This document shows, piece by piece, positions 26,093-34,081 of a stretch of DNA of 64,000 nt. The notes under the pieces were generated by a model. The model worked only from the letters and a program-made list of their open reading frames with translations. It was not told the DNA's origin and did no database searches. This stretch comes from Salivita marina (GTDB lineage: Bacteria > Pseudomonadota > Gammaproteobacteria > Pseudomonadales > Azotimanducaceae), in NCBI GenBank assembly GCA_038144425.1, contig JAYQNS010000003.1, positions 186,001-250,000 of the forward strand, in the 5' to 3' direction. Position 1 is the stretch's first letter; each line of letters begins with the position of its first letter. Made by a program: the position numbers and the translations under genes.

Positions 26093-26640
26093 GAAGAGAT
26101 GTCCTGACCCCGCCCCTGAAGCGTCTCCCACAGCCGCGGAGCAATCGCCTCGGCGAGGGTGGCCATGGCCTCCGCGCCAGAGCCTGCCACGGGATGAGGG
26201 AGGAGCACCTGAGGGACGGTGCTCATGCCCGAGGCCTTCGCTACGAAGCGCCCCTGGGGCTCAAAAAGCGTGGTGACCAAAGCCACCGCTGGGAGCCCCT
26301 GCTGAGCCACTGCAATGCCGTCACGCACGGTGCCGGTGGTGCAGCTGCCTCAGTGCCCGTAAGCCGCGACGACCCCGTCGCTCGCTGCGCAGATCTCCTG
26401 CACCAGGGCATCCGAGGCCGTGATGGAGGCGTTACCTTTGTCCCATAGCTGGGTGGTGATCTGCGGAAAAGCGGCTTCCAGAGCTCTTCCTACGGCTTCG
26501 AGGAAGGGCACGGAGTCGGGAAAGCCGTTGGCCAGCAGGCCGATGCGTACAGGCCCCGTGGGGTCCACCGCAAGTGCCCCTGTATAAGGACTATCCTCAG
26601 GGCCCGCGGGGGCCCGAGGGTCGATAAAGCGAAGGCTCAT
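26089..26640 (-). CDS. UGSC-family selenoprotein with in-frame TGA (Sec97)
   Basis: A 183-residue protein if the TGA at 26350-26352 is read as selenocysteine. The codons around it give GH-U97-G98-S99-C100-TTG, the motif after which the UGSC family is named; many relatives have Cys instead of U. Both sides are in one frame, and the parts make sense together (VRIGLLANGFPDSVPFLEAV before, VRDGIAVAQQGLPAVALVTT after). The ATG follows GGGAGGAACT. A SECIS-like hairpin lies 5-41 bases after the TGA. The UxxC pair suggests redox chemistry, but family function is not established. Automatic annotation would split it into 96-residue and roughly 80-residue pieces. A plain nonsense mutation is the alternative, unlikely because it falls exactly on U. 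Confidence 0.88.
26309..26345 (-). promoter_or_regulatory. SECIS-like stem-loop downstream of the Sec TGA
   Basis: Numbered from the base after TGA, CTGCA (6-10) pairs with TGCAG (36-40) as a lower stem. After an asymmetric internal loop, CCGT (20-23) pairs with ACGG (29-32), closing the apical loop GCGTG (24-28). Bacterial SECIS elements place a small hairpin with G and GU in the loop about 16-37 bases after UGA, for SelB binding. The upper hairpin occupies 26318-26330. Confidence 0.6.
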
Positions 26641-26649
26641 AGTTCCTCC

Positions 26650-27336
26650 CTAGGTCATGCGTCCGTCCCCAGCCTCGAGATGGGCCAGGTGGCTGACGTC
26701 ATTGAAGCTTCGTACCTTGATGCCCTCAGCCGTGAGGAGCAGCTGGCTAAGGGAGCCATTCTCCGCACCGGTAAAGGCAAAGCGCTCGCTGCCCGTGGCC
26801 AGGTGGAGCAGATGGGCGATGACGCCGCCGTGGACAAAGGCGGCGATCATGGTGTCCGGATGGGCCCGGTGGAGACGAGCGAGGGCACGGCTGAGGCGCG
26901 CGTCGAGAGCCTCAGGGCTTTCCCCACCAGGGATAACATTCCAGCGCTGCTGGCGCTGCATCTCGAGATAGACCGGATCGAGCTCTGCCACCTTCCGGCG
27001 GAAGAGCCCACCTTCCCAAGCTCCGAGATGCACCTCATGAAGATCCGGATCCACGTCCACGGCGCAGCCCAGGAGCGCCGCCGTAGGGGCGGCCGTCTCC
27101 CGGGTTCGCTGAAGCTTCGTGGCATAGAGGGCGGCGAGGGGAAGATGCTGTAGGCGCGCCGCCACGGCCTCGGCCTGGGCCCGCCCGGCGGGATGAAGCT
27201 CCGGATCCCCTTGCCCGTCCACTAGAGGAAAGGGATTAGCAGGATCCGCGGCGCGGGATTCTCCGTGGCGAACCAGTAAAAGCTCCGTGGCCCCCGGGGG
27301 GCGGGTGAAGCGAGGCTGTCGGTAGGCCATCGCCAT
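26650..27336 (-). CDS. Histidine phosphatase family protein
   Basis: A 228-residue phosphoglycerate-mutase-like phosphatase. The phospho-histidine motif is LLVRHGES near the N-terminus, with an Arg in LQRTRETAAPTA and a second His in AAFVHGGVIAHLL. It hydrolyses a small phosphoester or phosphoprotein; the substrate cannot be read from sequence. The ATG follows AGGAGA. Nine bases separate its stop from the UGSC start, so it lies in the selenoprotein operon, with the thioesterase gene just upstream. Confidence 0.85.
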   Translation of the reverse strand: MAMAYRQPRFTRPPGATELLLVRHGESRAADPANPFPLVDGQGDPELHPAGRAQAEAVAARLQHLPLAALYATKLQRTRETAAPTAALLGCAVDVDPDLHEVHLGAWEGGLFRRKVAELDPVYLEMQRQQRWNVIPGGESPEALDARLSRALARLHRAHPDTMIAAFVHGGVIAHLLHLATGSERFAFTGAENGSLSQLLLTAEGIKVRSFNDVSHLAHLEAGDGRMT

Positions 27337-28160
27337 TCTCCTGTCCTAGCCCGCGGCCACGGCCGCCGCCGGGGGCGACGCACGATCATAGATTGGGTCG
27401 CGGTGGCCAACAAATGACCGCCTTCGCTCCAAAGATACCCCGTTCCATAGCCAAAGCCACCTTCCGTATAAGTCATGCGGTTATCACAAAGGACCCACTC
27501 CGTAGGCCGGGGCTGGCCCAGCCGTAGCGTGTTATCAAGGCTCGTGCAGAAGATCTGGCCTTCCAGCGCATCACCGAGCACCGAGGGCATGTAGTCTGCG
27601 ATGATGGCCAGGGCTACGGCATCGATGGAGTAGCCAGGCATACGAGCCCAAAGGAGGTTGCGGCCGCAGCCGCTCGGCTCCCCTTCCTGGGAAAAGCCGA
27701 ACATGCCCTTCGCCCGCCGAAGCTCGATGGCGTGATGAAGGGTTTCTTCCCGGTGCTCCCGGTCGATACGAGGGCAGGATTCCGGAGCCGGTGCCTCCGG
27801 GCGATCCACCCAGGTGCCCGGGCCCGCCTCCGGGCGCTGACCCAACGCCCCCAGGACGGTAAAGATCGATTGACCTTGATGCCGACCCTGCACCTGGCCC
27901 TGGGTGACGTGCCGCCCCACGGCGGGCAGGCTGACATCCACGGTCAAGGCTTTCATTCCCTGGGTCAGGGACAGAAATTGCCCTGTGCTCCAGACGAGGG
28001 GCTTCTCCACCGCTTGCGCCAGCGCAGCCATGCCAGCGGCAAGCCCTACGCCGCCAAAAAGGCTACCGCCGCCACCGCTCAGGGCTGGGCGGAGGGGCAG
28101 GGAAAAGCGCGTTTCGGAGACGCGTTGAAGACCTAAAAACGCTTCTGCGGGGACTTGCAC
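27222..28160 (-). CDS. TesB-like acyl-CoA thioesterase, C-terminus probably frameshifted
   Basis: A two-hotdog thioesterase that would hydrolyse acyl-CoA. The N-terminal hotdog includes GGSLFGGVGLAAGMAALAQA and VDVSLPAVGRHVTQGQVQG; the C-terminal one SLDNTLRLGQPRPTEWVLCD and GHLLATATQSMIVR. After MIVR the frame turns into Arg/Pro-rich sequence and runs 115 bases into the phosphatase gene to 27222. Adding one G to the G5 run at 27371-27375 gives a short tail and a TAG at 27346, 10 bases before the phosphatase ATG, so the true end is probably 27346. The GTG start (28160) lies 12 bases after the transglycosylase stop, with AAGGA upstream. Confidence 0.7.
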   Translation of the reverse strand: MQVPAEAFLGLQRVSETRFSLPLRPALSGGGGSLFGGVGLAAGMAALAQAVEKPLVWSTGQFLSLTQGMKALTVDVSLPAVGRHVTQGQVQGRHQGQSIFTVLGALGQRPEAGPGTWVDRPEAPAPESCPRIDREHREETLHHAIELRRAKGMFGFSQEGEPSGCGRNLLWARMPGYSIDAVALAIIADYMPSVLGDALEGQIFCTSLDNTLRLGQPRPTEWVLCDNRMTYTEGGFGYGTGYLWSEGGHLLATATQSMIVRRPRRRPWPRARTGEWRWPTDSLASPAPRGPRSFYWFATENPAPRILLIPFL

Positions 28161-28172
28161 GGAAGGGTGTCC

Positions 28173-29387
28173 TTACGGCTGGGGGGAAAGATTAAGGCCC
28201 AGGGCGGCCAGAGTACGGGCGTCGGGGTGGCCGTCGGCGATGAGCCCAAGGGCCGCCTCGGCCCGGGCGAGGGCAGCGCGGGTCGCAGGGCCAAAAAGCC
28301 CATCGACGGCGCCCGTGAGGTGACCACCCCCGACAAGCGACTGTTGCAGCGCCGAGACCTGGTCCATGGACAGGCGCAGCTCGTCGTCGGGGGGCGCTCT
28401 GGATAGCCCGGCGCCCCCGGCGAGGGCGTCGGCGAGGATCCCCACGCTGAGGGCATAGAACTCGCTTCGGTTCCATCCCATGATCACATCGAAGTTGCGA
28501 TAAACCAGAAAGGCTGGACCCTGATGGCCCGAGGGCACGAGAAGCGCCGCATCGAGATCGGCGACCGGTAGGGGCGCGCCATCGCTTTGGCGCACCCCAA
28601 GCTCACCCCAGGCGGCAAGGGAACGGCGTTTTTGCCGCCCGGCCACGCCGTAGTCAAAGCCCTCCGGTAGGGACACTTCCCGGCCCCAGCGCTCCCCCCG
28701 AAACCACCCGAGCCCCTGCAGAAAGGCCCCCGCGCTAACCATGGCGTCGTCCACGCTGCCAAATAGATCCACCCGGCCGTCCCCGTCGCCGTCCTCGGCA
28801 TAGCGAAGATACACCGAGGGCATAAACTGCACGTGCCCAAGGGCGCCAGCCCAGCTGCTTTCAAGGCGATCGAAGGTGAGGTCACCCCGCTCCAGTAGGC
28901 GCACGGCGTCCAGCCACTGGGACGCAAAGAACTCCGCCCGACGGGGATCGCAAGCCAGGGTGGCGAGGGAGCCCAGGAGGGGCATCTTCCCAAGATAGGA
29001 TCCAAAGTTCGTTTCGAGGCCCCAGAACGCCACCAGATAGTGGCCCGGTACGCCACTCTCCTGATACACCCGCTGAAGCAAAGCGCGGCGATCCTTAAAC
29101 TGCTGACGCCCCGTTTCGATCCGTCCCGGAGACACCCGGAGGCCAAAATAACGGCCGAAGGGGGTGGTGAATTCTGGCTGGCTCCGATCCAGCTCAAGCA
29201 CCCGAGGCACGGGCGCGGTACGGGCCACGGCCTTGCGCCAGATCGGCTCCTGGATGCCCTCGGCGGCGGCCCGGGTGCCGAGGTCGGCAACGCAGGCCTC
29301 AAAGGAGGGCCCGTCCGAGGCGCCCGCACCTAGGGCTGCGCAGAGGAGGAAAAGGACGGTATAAAGGCGCAGAGCAGGGTGACGCAC
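28173..29387 (-). CDS. MltB-type lytic murein transglycosylase with C-terminal peptidoglycan-binding domain
   Basis: A 404-residue exported enzyme: signal peptide (LYTVLFLLCAALGAGASD), SLT_2 catalytic domain with the Glu in VAFWGLETNFGSYLG, ALGHVQFMPSVYLRYA and a DGDGDGRVDLF loop, and a C-terminal PG_binding_1 domain (LQQSLVGGGHLTGAVDGLFG). It cuts murein glycan strands to form 1,6-anhydro ends in the periplasm. The start is GTG 29387 after GGGAGG; an upstream frame to 29444 lacks that site. It is the first gene of the operon containing the selenoprotein, an unexpected link. Confidence 0.87.
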   Translation of the reverse strand: MRHPALRLYTVLFLLCAALGAGASDGPSFEACVADLGTRAAAEGIQEPIWRKAVARTAPVPRVLELDRSQPEFTTPFGRYFGLRVSPGRIETGRQQFKDRRALLQRVYQESGVPGHYLVAFWGLETNFGSYLGKMPLLGSLATLACDPRRAEFFASQWLDAVRLLERGDLTFDRLESSWAGALGHVQFMPSVYLRYAEDGDGDGRVDLFGSVDDAMVSAGAFLQGLGWFRGERWGREVSLPEGFDYGVAGRQKRRSLAAWGELGVRQSDGAPLPVADLDAALLVPSGHQGPAFLVYRNFDVIMGWNRSEFYALSVGILADALAGGAGLSRAPPDDELRLSMDQVSALQQSLVGGGHLTGAVDGLFGPATRAALARAEAALGLIADGHPDARTLAALGLNLSPQP

Positions 29388-29494
29388 GGAGCCTCCCGAG
29401 GGCTTAAAACGATGGCGCGAGCCTAGCACGGGCACACGCGGCACCCTAGCCGATCATGCACCGGTGGGCAGGAAGACATAGCAAGGAGAACACC

Positions 29495-30388
29495 ATGAGT
29501 AAGGCGGAACGAGGGGCTCTGCTAGGGGCAATCATCGCCATGGCGCTTGGGGGACTTTGGGCCTGGGCCGGAAGCCAAGGGACCCGGGAGGTAGCAGGCT
29601 ATCCGCTTTTTGCCTTGGCGGCGCTGTGGGCCTTTTCCCTAAACTGGATCATTTTTGTTCCCTCCTTCCTCGCCCATACGGAACACTATTTTGACGCAAC
29701 GGGCTCCCTGACCTACCTCACGTTGGCTGTGGGAACGCTTTGGCTCACTGGGGCTTCCGATCCCCGGGTACTCCTCCTTGCGGCGATGGTAGTACTTTGG
29801 GCCTTGCGGCTGGGCACGTTCCTGTTCGCTCGGGTGCGCGCAGATGGCCGGGATGGACGCTTCGATGCGCTGAAGGTCTCCTTCCCGCGCTTCTTCATGA
29901 CCTGGACCCTTCAGGGGCTTTGGGTGCTAATCACCATGGGAGCGGCCCTCGCCGCCATGGCGAGCGATCAGAGTGTGGCCCTGGGGCCCTTCGCCCTCGC
30001 TGGAGGCTCACTATGGCTTCTTGGCTTCATCCTCGAAGTGATTGCAGATGGGCAGAAGCGAGCCTTCCGGCGCGACCCGAACAACGAGGGCGCCTTTATA
30101 CAGAGCGGCCTGTGGGCCCTATGCCGCCACCCTAACTACCTGGGGGAGATCCTCCTTTGGCTCGGCGTGTCCCTCGTCGCCGTGCCCGTGCTCAGCGGCT
30201 GGCAGCAGCTCACCTTGCTGTCCCCCGTATTTGTCTTCGTTCTTCTGACGCGCATCAGCGGCATCCCGATGTTGGCCTCCCGCGGCAAGAGGCGCTGGGG
30301 AAACGATCCGGCCTACCAGGCCTATCTCGACCGTACGCCGGTGCTCTTTCCCCGTCCCCTGGGCCGGATTCGGAGCGCCGAGGCATAG
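29495..30388 (+). CDS. DUF1295 / steroid 5-alpha-reductase-like membrane protein
   Basis: A 297-residue membrane protein with about seven hydrophobic helices and the C-terminal signature of the DUF1295/isoprenylcysteine-methyltransferase-like fold: FRRDPNNEGAFIQSGLWALCRHPNYLGEI and a terminal YQAYLDRTPVLFPR. Eukaryotic relatives are 3-oxo-5-alpha-steroid 4-dehydrogenases; bacterial function is unknown. The start is ATG 29495 after AAGGAG. It is divergent from the transglycosylase gene and upstream of the Baeyer-Villiger enzyme. Confidence 0.75.
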   Translation: MSKAERGALLGAIIAMALGGLWAWAGSQGTREVAGYPLFALAALWAFSLNWIIFVPSFLAHTEHYFDATGSLTYLTLAVGTLWLTGASDPRVLLLAAMVVLWALRLGTFLFARVRADGRDGRFDALKVSFPRFFMTWTLQGLWVLITMGAALAAMASDQSVALGPFALAGGSLWLLGFILEVIADGQKRAFRRDPNNEGAFIQSGLWALCRHPNYLGEILLWLGVSLVAVPVLSGWQQLTLLSPVFVFVLLTRISGIPMLASRGKRRWGNDPAYQAYLDRTPVLFPRPLGRIRSAEA

Positions 30389-30464
30389 GAGGCCGTAGCC
30401 AGGGGCGTGGTCATCGGTCATCATCGAAGCTTGAGGAAACTCGTGAACCTGGGGAGGACACGAC

Positions 30465-32069
30465 ATGGCAGACCCAACGGAAAAACTTGATCTCATCATC
30501 GTCGGAGCGGGATTCGCAGGCATGTATATGCTTCACCGCGCCCGGCAGCACGGCTTGACCGCGAAGGTCCTTGAGGCCGGCAGCGATGTCGGCGGCACTT
30601 GGTATTGGAATCGCTACCCGGGCGCCCGCTGTGATGTGGAGTCCCTTGAGTACTCCTACCAGTTTGATGAGGCGCTGCAGCAAGAGTGGCAGTGGAGCGA
30701 GCGCTACTCCCCGCAGCCGGAGATCCTGGCCTACTGCCAACACGTGGCAGAGCGCTTTGATCTGCGCAAGGACATGGAATTTCATACCCGGGTTGCCTCG
30801 GCGCACTTCGATGAAGGGGAGAAGCGCTGGGCCGTTACCGCCGAGGATGGCCGTCGCTGGGACGCTCAGTTCGCGGTCATGGCCACGGGCTGCCTATCCA
30901 TGCCCAACGTGCCAGATGTCGCTGGCGCCGACGGCTACACGGGCCCGATCTACCACACAGGGCGATGGCCTAAGGACGGGGTAGACTTCACCGGGAAGCG
31001 GGTGGCCGTGATCGGCACGGGATCCTCAGCCATTCAGTCCATCCCCCTCATCGCTGCGCAGGCAAAGAGCCTGACAGTTTTTCAGCGCACCCCTAACCAT
31101 TCCGTGCCCGCGCAGAACAAGCCCCTCGACCGGATGCTCCAGAAGGCCGTTAAAGCCAATTACGCCGATCTTCGGGCCCGCAACGCTCAGGAGCTTGTCG
31201 GGTTCGGAGCGCGCCATCCCACTAACCAGGGCTCCGTGCTCGAGGCCTCACCGGAGGAGCGCCAAGCGCAGTTCGAATACCACTGGCAGCTTGGAGGCCT
31301 CCTCTTCATGCGAGCCTTCGGCGATACGGGCCTCAGCACCGAGGCCAACGAGTACGCGGCGGAGTTCATTCGCGGCAAGATCATGGAAAAGGTGAAGGAC
31401 CCGGAAACGGCTCGGAAGCTCCTTCCCGATACGGCCGTAGGCTGTAAACGTCTCTGTGCCGATTCCGGCTATTTCGAAACCTTCAACGAACCTCATGTCC
31501 AGCTCGTGGATCTCCGGGAAACGCCGCTCAAGGGACTTTACGCTGATGGCGTGGAGACGGACGGGGCGCGCTATGAAGTGGATGCCGTCGTCTTTGCCAC
31601 GGGCTTTGACGCCATGACCGGCGCGCTCTCCCGCATCGACATCCGAGGCCGGAACGGCCAAGCGCTCACGGAGGCCTGGGCCGAGGGGCCGAAAAGCTAC
31701 CTGGGGCTGCAGGTCGTGGGCTTCCCAAACCTCTTTACGGTGACCGGGCCTGGCTCGCCTTCCGTGCTCACGAACATGCTGCCCTCCATCGAGCAGCACG
31801 TGCGCTTTATTGGGGACGCCATCGCCGACCTTAAAGCCGGGGGCTACGCCACCATGGAGGCGGAGCCGGAGGCCCAGGAGGCGTGGATAGGGCACGTCAA
31901 TGAGGTTGGCGACGCCACCATCTACCCGACCTGTAACTCCTGGTATGTGGGCGCCAACATTCCAGGCAAGCCCCGAGTGTTTATGCCTTACCTAGGCTTC
32001 CCGGCCTACTGCGAGAAGTGCGACGCAGTGAGAGCCGCGGACTATGAAGGCTTCCATCGGGCGGCATAA
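30465..32069 (+). CDS. Baeyer-Villiger flavin monooxygenase
   Basis: A 534-residue class B flavoprotein monooxygenase. An FAD-binding GxGxxG (IIVGAGFAGMYML), the GTWYWNRYPGARCDVES loop, the type I BVMO fingerprint YHTGRWP (FxGxxxHTxxWP) and a second NADPH-binding GxGxxA (VAVIGTGSSAIQSI) are all present. It inserts oxygen next to a carbonyl, turning ketones into esters or lactones; relatives include cyclohexanone, phenylacetone and steroid monooxygenases. Start ATG 30465 follows GGGGAGG. The stop overlaps the ATG of the small protein downstream (TAATG). Confidence 0.88.
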   Translation: MADPTEKLDLIIVGAGFAGMYMLHRARQHGLTAKVLEAGSDVGGTWYWNRYPGARCDVESLEYSYQFDEALQQEWQWSERYSPQPEILAYCQHVAERFDLRKDMEFHTRVASAHFDEGEKRWAVTAEDGRRWDAQFAVMATGCLSMPNVPDVAGADGYTGPIYHTGRWPKDGVDFTGKRVAVIGTGSSAIQSIPLIAAQAKSLTVFQRTPNHSVPAQNKPLDRMLQKAVKANYADLRARNAQELVGFGARHPTNQGSVLEASPEERQAQFEYHWQLGGLLFMRAFGDTGLSTEANEYAAEFIRGKIMEKVKDPETARKLLPDTAVGCKRLCADSGYFETFNEPHVQLVDLRETPLKGLYADGVETDGARYEVDAVVFATGFDAMTGALSRIDIRGRNGQALTEAWAEGPKSYLGLQVVGFPNLFTVTGPGSPSVLTNMLPSIEQHVRFIGDAIADLKAGGYATMEAEPEAQEAWIGHVNEVGDATIYPTCNSWYVGANIPGKPRVFMPYLGFPAYCEKCDAVRAADYEGFHRAA

Positions 32070-32446
32070 TGAACGCCAACGCACTCTGGAGCCTATTAGA
32101 GCAGGCTACGGACCCGGCCCTCGAGGATCAGCTCTGGGCCGCCATGGTGACGCCCCACGACCCCTCCGCCCTGGCCACCACGCACATGGATCAGGGCATG
32201 CGGGGACGTATGCTCGCGGGCATTTTCGACCTGCTGCTCATGGACGACGAACCCCGGCGGGCGCTCCTGGACTTCGAAGTACCCAATCACCGGAGCTACG
32301 GCGCCACTCTAGAGGGCTATCGGGTGGTCTTCGAGGGTCTCGAATCCGTGCTGGCCGCCCAGGATCCCGGCAATGAGGCCGGGCGCAAAGCCCTCCAGGC
32401 GCGCTGCGCGCGCATCCTGGAGGACATCGAGGCGCGGCAGCCCTAG
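32069..32446 (+). CDS. Hypothetical protein coupled to the Baeyer-Villiger monooxygenase
   Basis: A 125-residue, mostly helical, acidic soluble protein with no recognised domain. Its ATG overlaps the TAA of the monooxygenase gene, so the two are translationally coupled and probably functionally linked. The last 4 bases overlap the convergent ThDP-enzyme gene. Possible roles (stabilising subunit, substrate-handling protein) are guesses. Confidence 0.55.
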   Translation: MNANALWSLLEQATDPALEDQLWAAMVTPHDPSALATTHMDQGMRGRMLAGIFDLLLMDDEPRRALLDFEVPNHRSYGATLEGYRVVFEGLESVLAAQDPGNEAGRKALQARCARILEDIEARQP

Positions 32447-33987
32447 ATCACGGCTTCGATGAGGCGCGGTCCCGGGGTCGCGATAGCCCGGGCCAGCGCC
32501 GCATGAAAGGCCGTAGCCTCGTCCACGCGCTCCGCCTCCACGCCCATGGCATTGGCCATGGCCACCCAATCGATATCTGGGTTCGACAAATCAAGCATGC
32601 TCATGGCCTTGGGCCCAGGGTTGTGGGCCCCCACGCGCATGAATTCGACCTGAAGAATGGCGTACTTCCGATTCGAGAAAATCACCGTCACCACGTCGAG
32701 CTTTTCCCGGGCCATGGTCCACAGCGCCTGTACCGTATACATGGCCGAGCCATCGGCCTGCATGCACAGCACCTTGCGGTCTGGGCAGGCCACGGCAGCG
32801 CCCACGGCCGTAGGTAACCCTTGACCAATGGCGCCGCCGGTGAGGGCCAGCCAATCGTGGGTAGGGCTCCCCGCCGTGGCGCCGGGGAGGGCAAAGCCTG
32901 AGGTCGCCGCTTCATCAACCACGATGGCGTTTTCCGGCATGAGCACGCCCAGGGAAGCGGCGATGGTCGCCGGCGTCAGGGGCCCCGCCCCGGGAGCCTC
33001 GGGCCTGGGCGGCCGCACTGGGCTCGCCAAGGCCGGCGCGTTAAGGGCATCAGCCAGCGCCGTAAGGGCGGCCAGCGCATCCCCTTCGACACCCACCAGG
33101 CTATGCACGGAGCAGCCCTCGGGCACGAGGGAGCTGGGCTTGTCCGGGTAGGCAAAGAAGGACACGGGAGGGCGAGTCCCCACCAGAATGAGGTGCGCCG
33201 TCCCCTCAAGGGCCTCAAGGGCCTGCTCGCCAAAGTAAGGAAGACGCTCCGGAGCGGGCAGGCCTGGCCCGCGCGTGAGGCGGGAAACGAAGGTGTCGTG
33301 GAACAGCCGCGCCCCGGAGGCTTCCACCACCCGCGCCGCCTGGGCCAGCGCGGGAGCGCGCAGGGCCTGGCCGTTCATGAGGAGCACGCAGGGCTCACCG
33401 CTAGCCAGGGCCGTCCGGGCCGCCTCGATGGCTTGGGGCTGAGGCACCGAGCGGGCTGGAACGGGAAGGGGCTCAGCGGGCCCCGGGGCCTCATCCCAGG
33501 CCGTATCCGCAGGGAGCACGAGGGTCGCAATTTGCCCCGGCGCACTCAGGGCCGCGCGTACGGCCTCGGCCCCATCCCGAGCCACCTCGGCAGCATAGCG
33601 GGAACGCCGAAGCCAGTGAGACATGGGGCGAGCCACCCCCTCCACATCGGAAGTGAGGGGCGCATCGAAATGGCTGTGGTAGGTCGCGTGATCCCCCACG
33701 ATATTCACCATGGGCGTATGGGCCCGCTTGGCGTTATGCAAATTGGCCAAGGCATTTCCTAAGCCTGGCCCCAGGTGGAGCAGGGTGGCCGCAGGGCGAT
33801 CAGCCATGCGCGCATAGCCATCGGCGGCGCCGCTTACCACGCCCTCAAAAAGCCCCAGGACACAGCGCATCTCCGGATTGTCGTCGAGCGCCGCGACGAA
33901 ATGCATCTCGCTGGTGCCAGGGTTGGTGAAGCACACCGTGACCCCCGCATCGACCAGCGTTTGAACCAAGCTTTGCGCGCCATTCAT
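32443..33987 (-). CDS. Thiamine-diphosphate enzyme (acetolactate synthase / benzoylformate decarboxylase-like)
   Basis: A 514-residue three-domain ThDP enzyme: N-terminal pyrimidine-binding domain with the catalytic Glu in CFTNPGTSEMHF, a central domain, and a C-terminal pyrophosphate domain with QADGSAMYTVQALW ... VIFSNRKYAIL. The usual GDG metal motif reads ADG here, an atypical feature. It would decarboxylate or carboligate 2-oxo acids. The frame opens at 34017, but ATG 33987 after GGGAGAAGG fits the family. It is divergent from the alcohol dehydrogenase gene. It is unlikely to be the housekeeping IlvB/IlvI because no regulatory-subunit gene follows. Confidence 0.78.
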   Translation of the reverse strand: MNGAQSLVQTLVDAGVTVCFTNPGTSEMHFVAALDDNPEMRCVLGLFEGVVSGAADGYARMADRPAATLLHLGPGLGNALANLHNAKRAHTPMVNIVGDHATYHSHFDAPLTSDVEGVARPMSHWLRRSRYAAEVARDGAEAVRAALSAPGQIATLVLPADTAWDEAPGPAEPLPVPARSVPQPQAIEAARTALASGEPCVLLMNGQALRAPALAQAARVVEASGARLFHDTFVSRLTRGPGLPAPERLPYFGEQALEALEGTAHLILVGTRPPVSFFAYPDKPSSLVPEGCSVHSLVGVEGDALAALTALADALNAPALASPVRPPRPEAPGAGPLTPATIAASLGVLMPENAIVVDEAATSGFALPGATAGSPTHDWLALTGGAIGQGLPTAVGAAVACPDRKVLCMQADGSAMYTVQALWTMAREKLDVVTVIFSNRKYAILQVEFMRVGAHNPGPKAMSMLDLSNPDIDWVAMANAMGVEAERVDEATAFHAALARAIATPGPRLIEAVI

Positions 33988-34021
33988 GGTGCCTTCTCCC
34001 CCGTTGCTCAAGTCCACGAGT

Positions 34022-34036
34022 GTAGCCCAGGGCTAC
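34022..34036. promoter_or_regulatory. Palindromic operator candidate between divergent ThDP-enzyme and ADH genes
   Basis: GTAGCCCAGGGCTAC is a perfect 7-base inverted repeat around a central A. It lies 35 bases upstream of the ThDP-enzyme ATG and 46 bases upstream of the ADH ATG, where a single dimeric regulator could control both genes. No regulator gene is adjacent. Confidence 0.4.
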
Positions 34037-34081
34037 TCCGGGTACACTTTCCCGCTCACAACCCCGGAGGCGGAGATTCCC

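Noticed and set aside
27222..27345. Long C-terminal tail of the thioesterase as a real domain
   Set aside because: It is Arg/Pro-rich shadow of the phosphatase start region; a one-base repair gives a clean stop before that gene.
33775..34081. Upstream extension of the alcohol dehydrogenase frame
   Set aside because: It runs opposite to the ThDP-enzyme gene and encodes no recognisable sequence; the true start is ATG 34082 with a frameshift.
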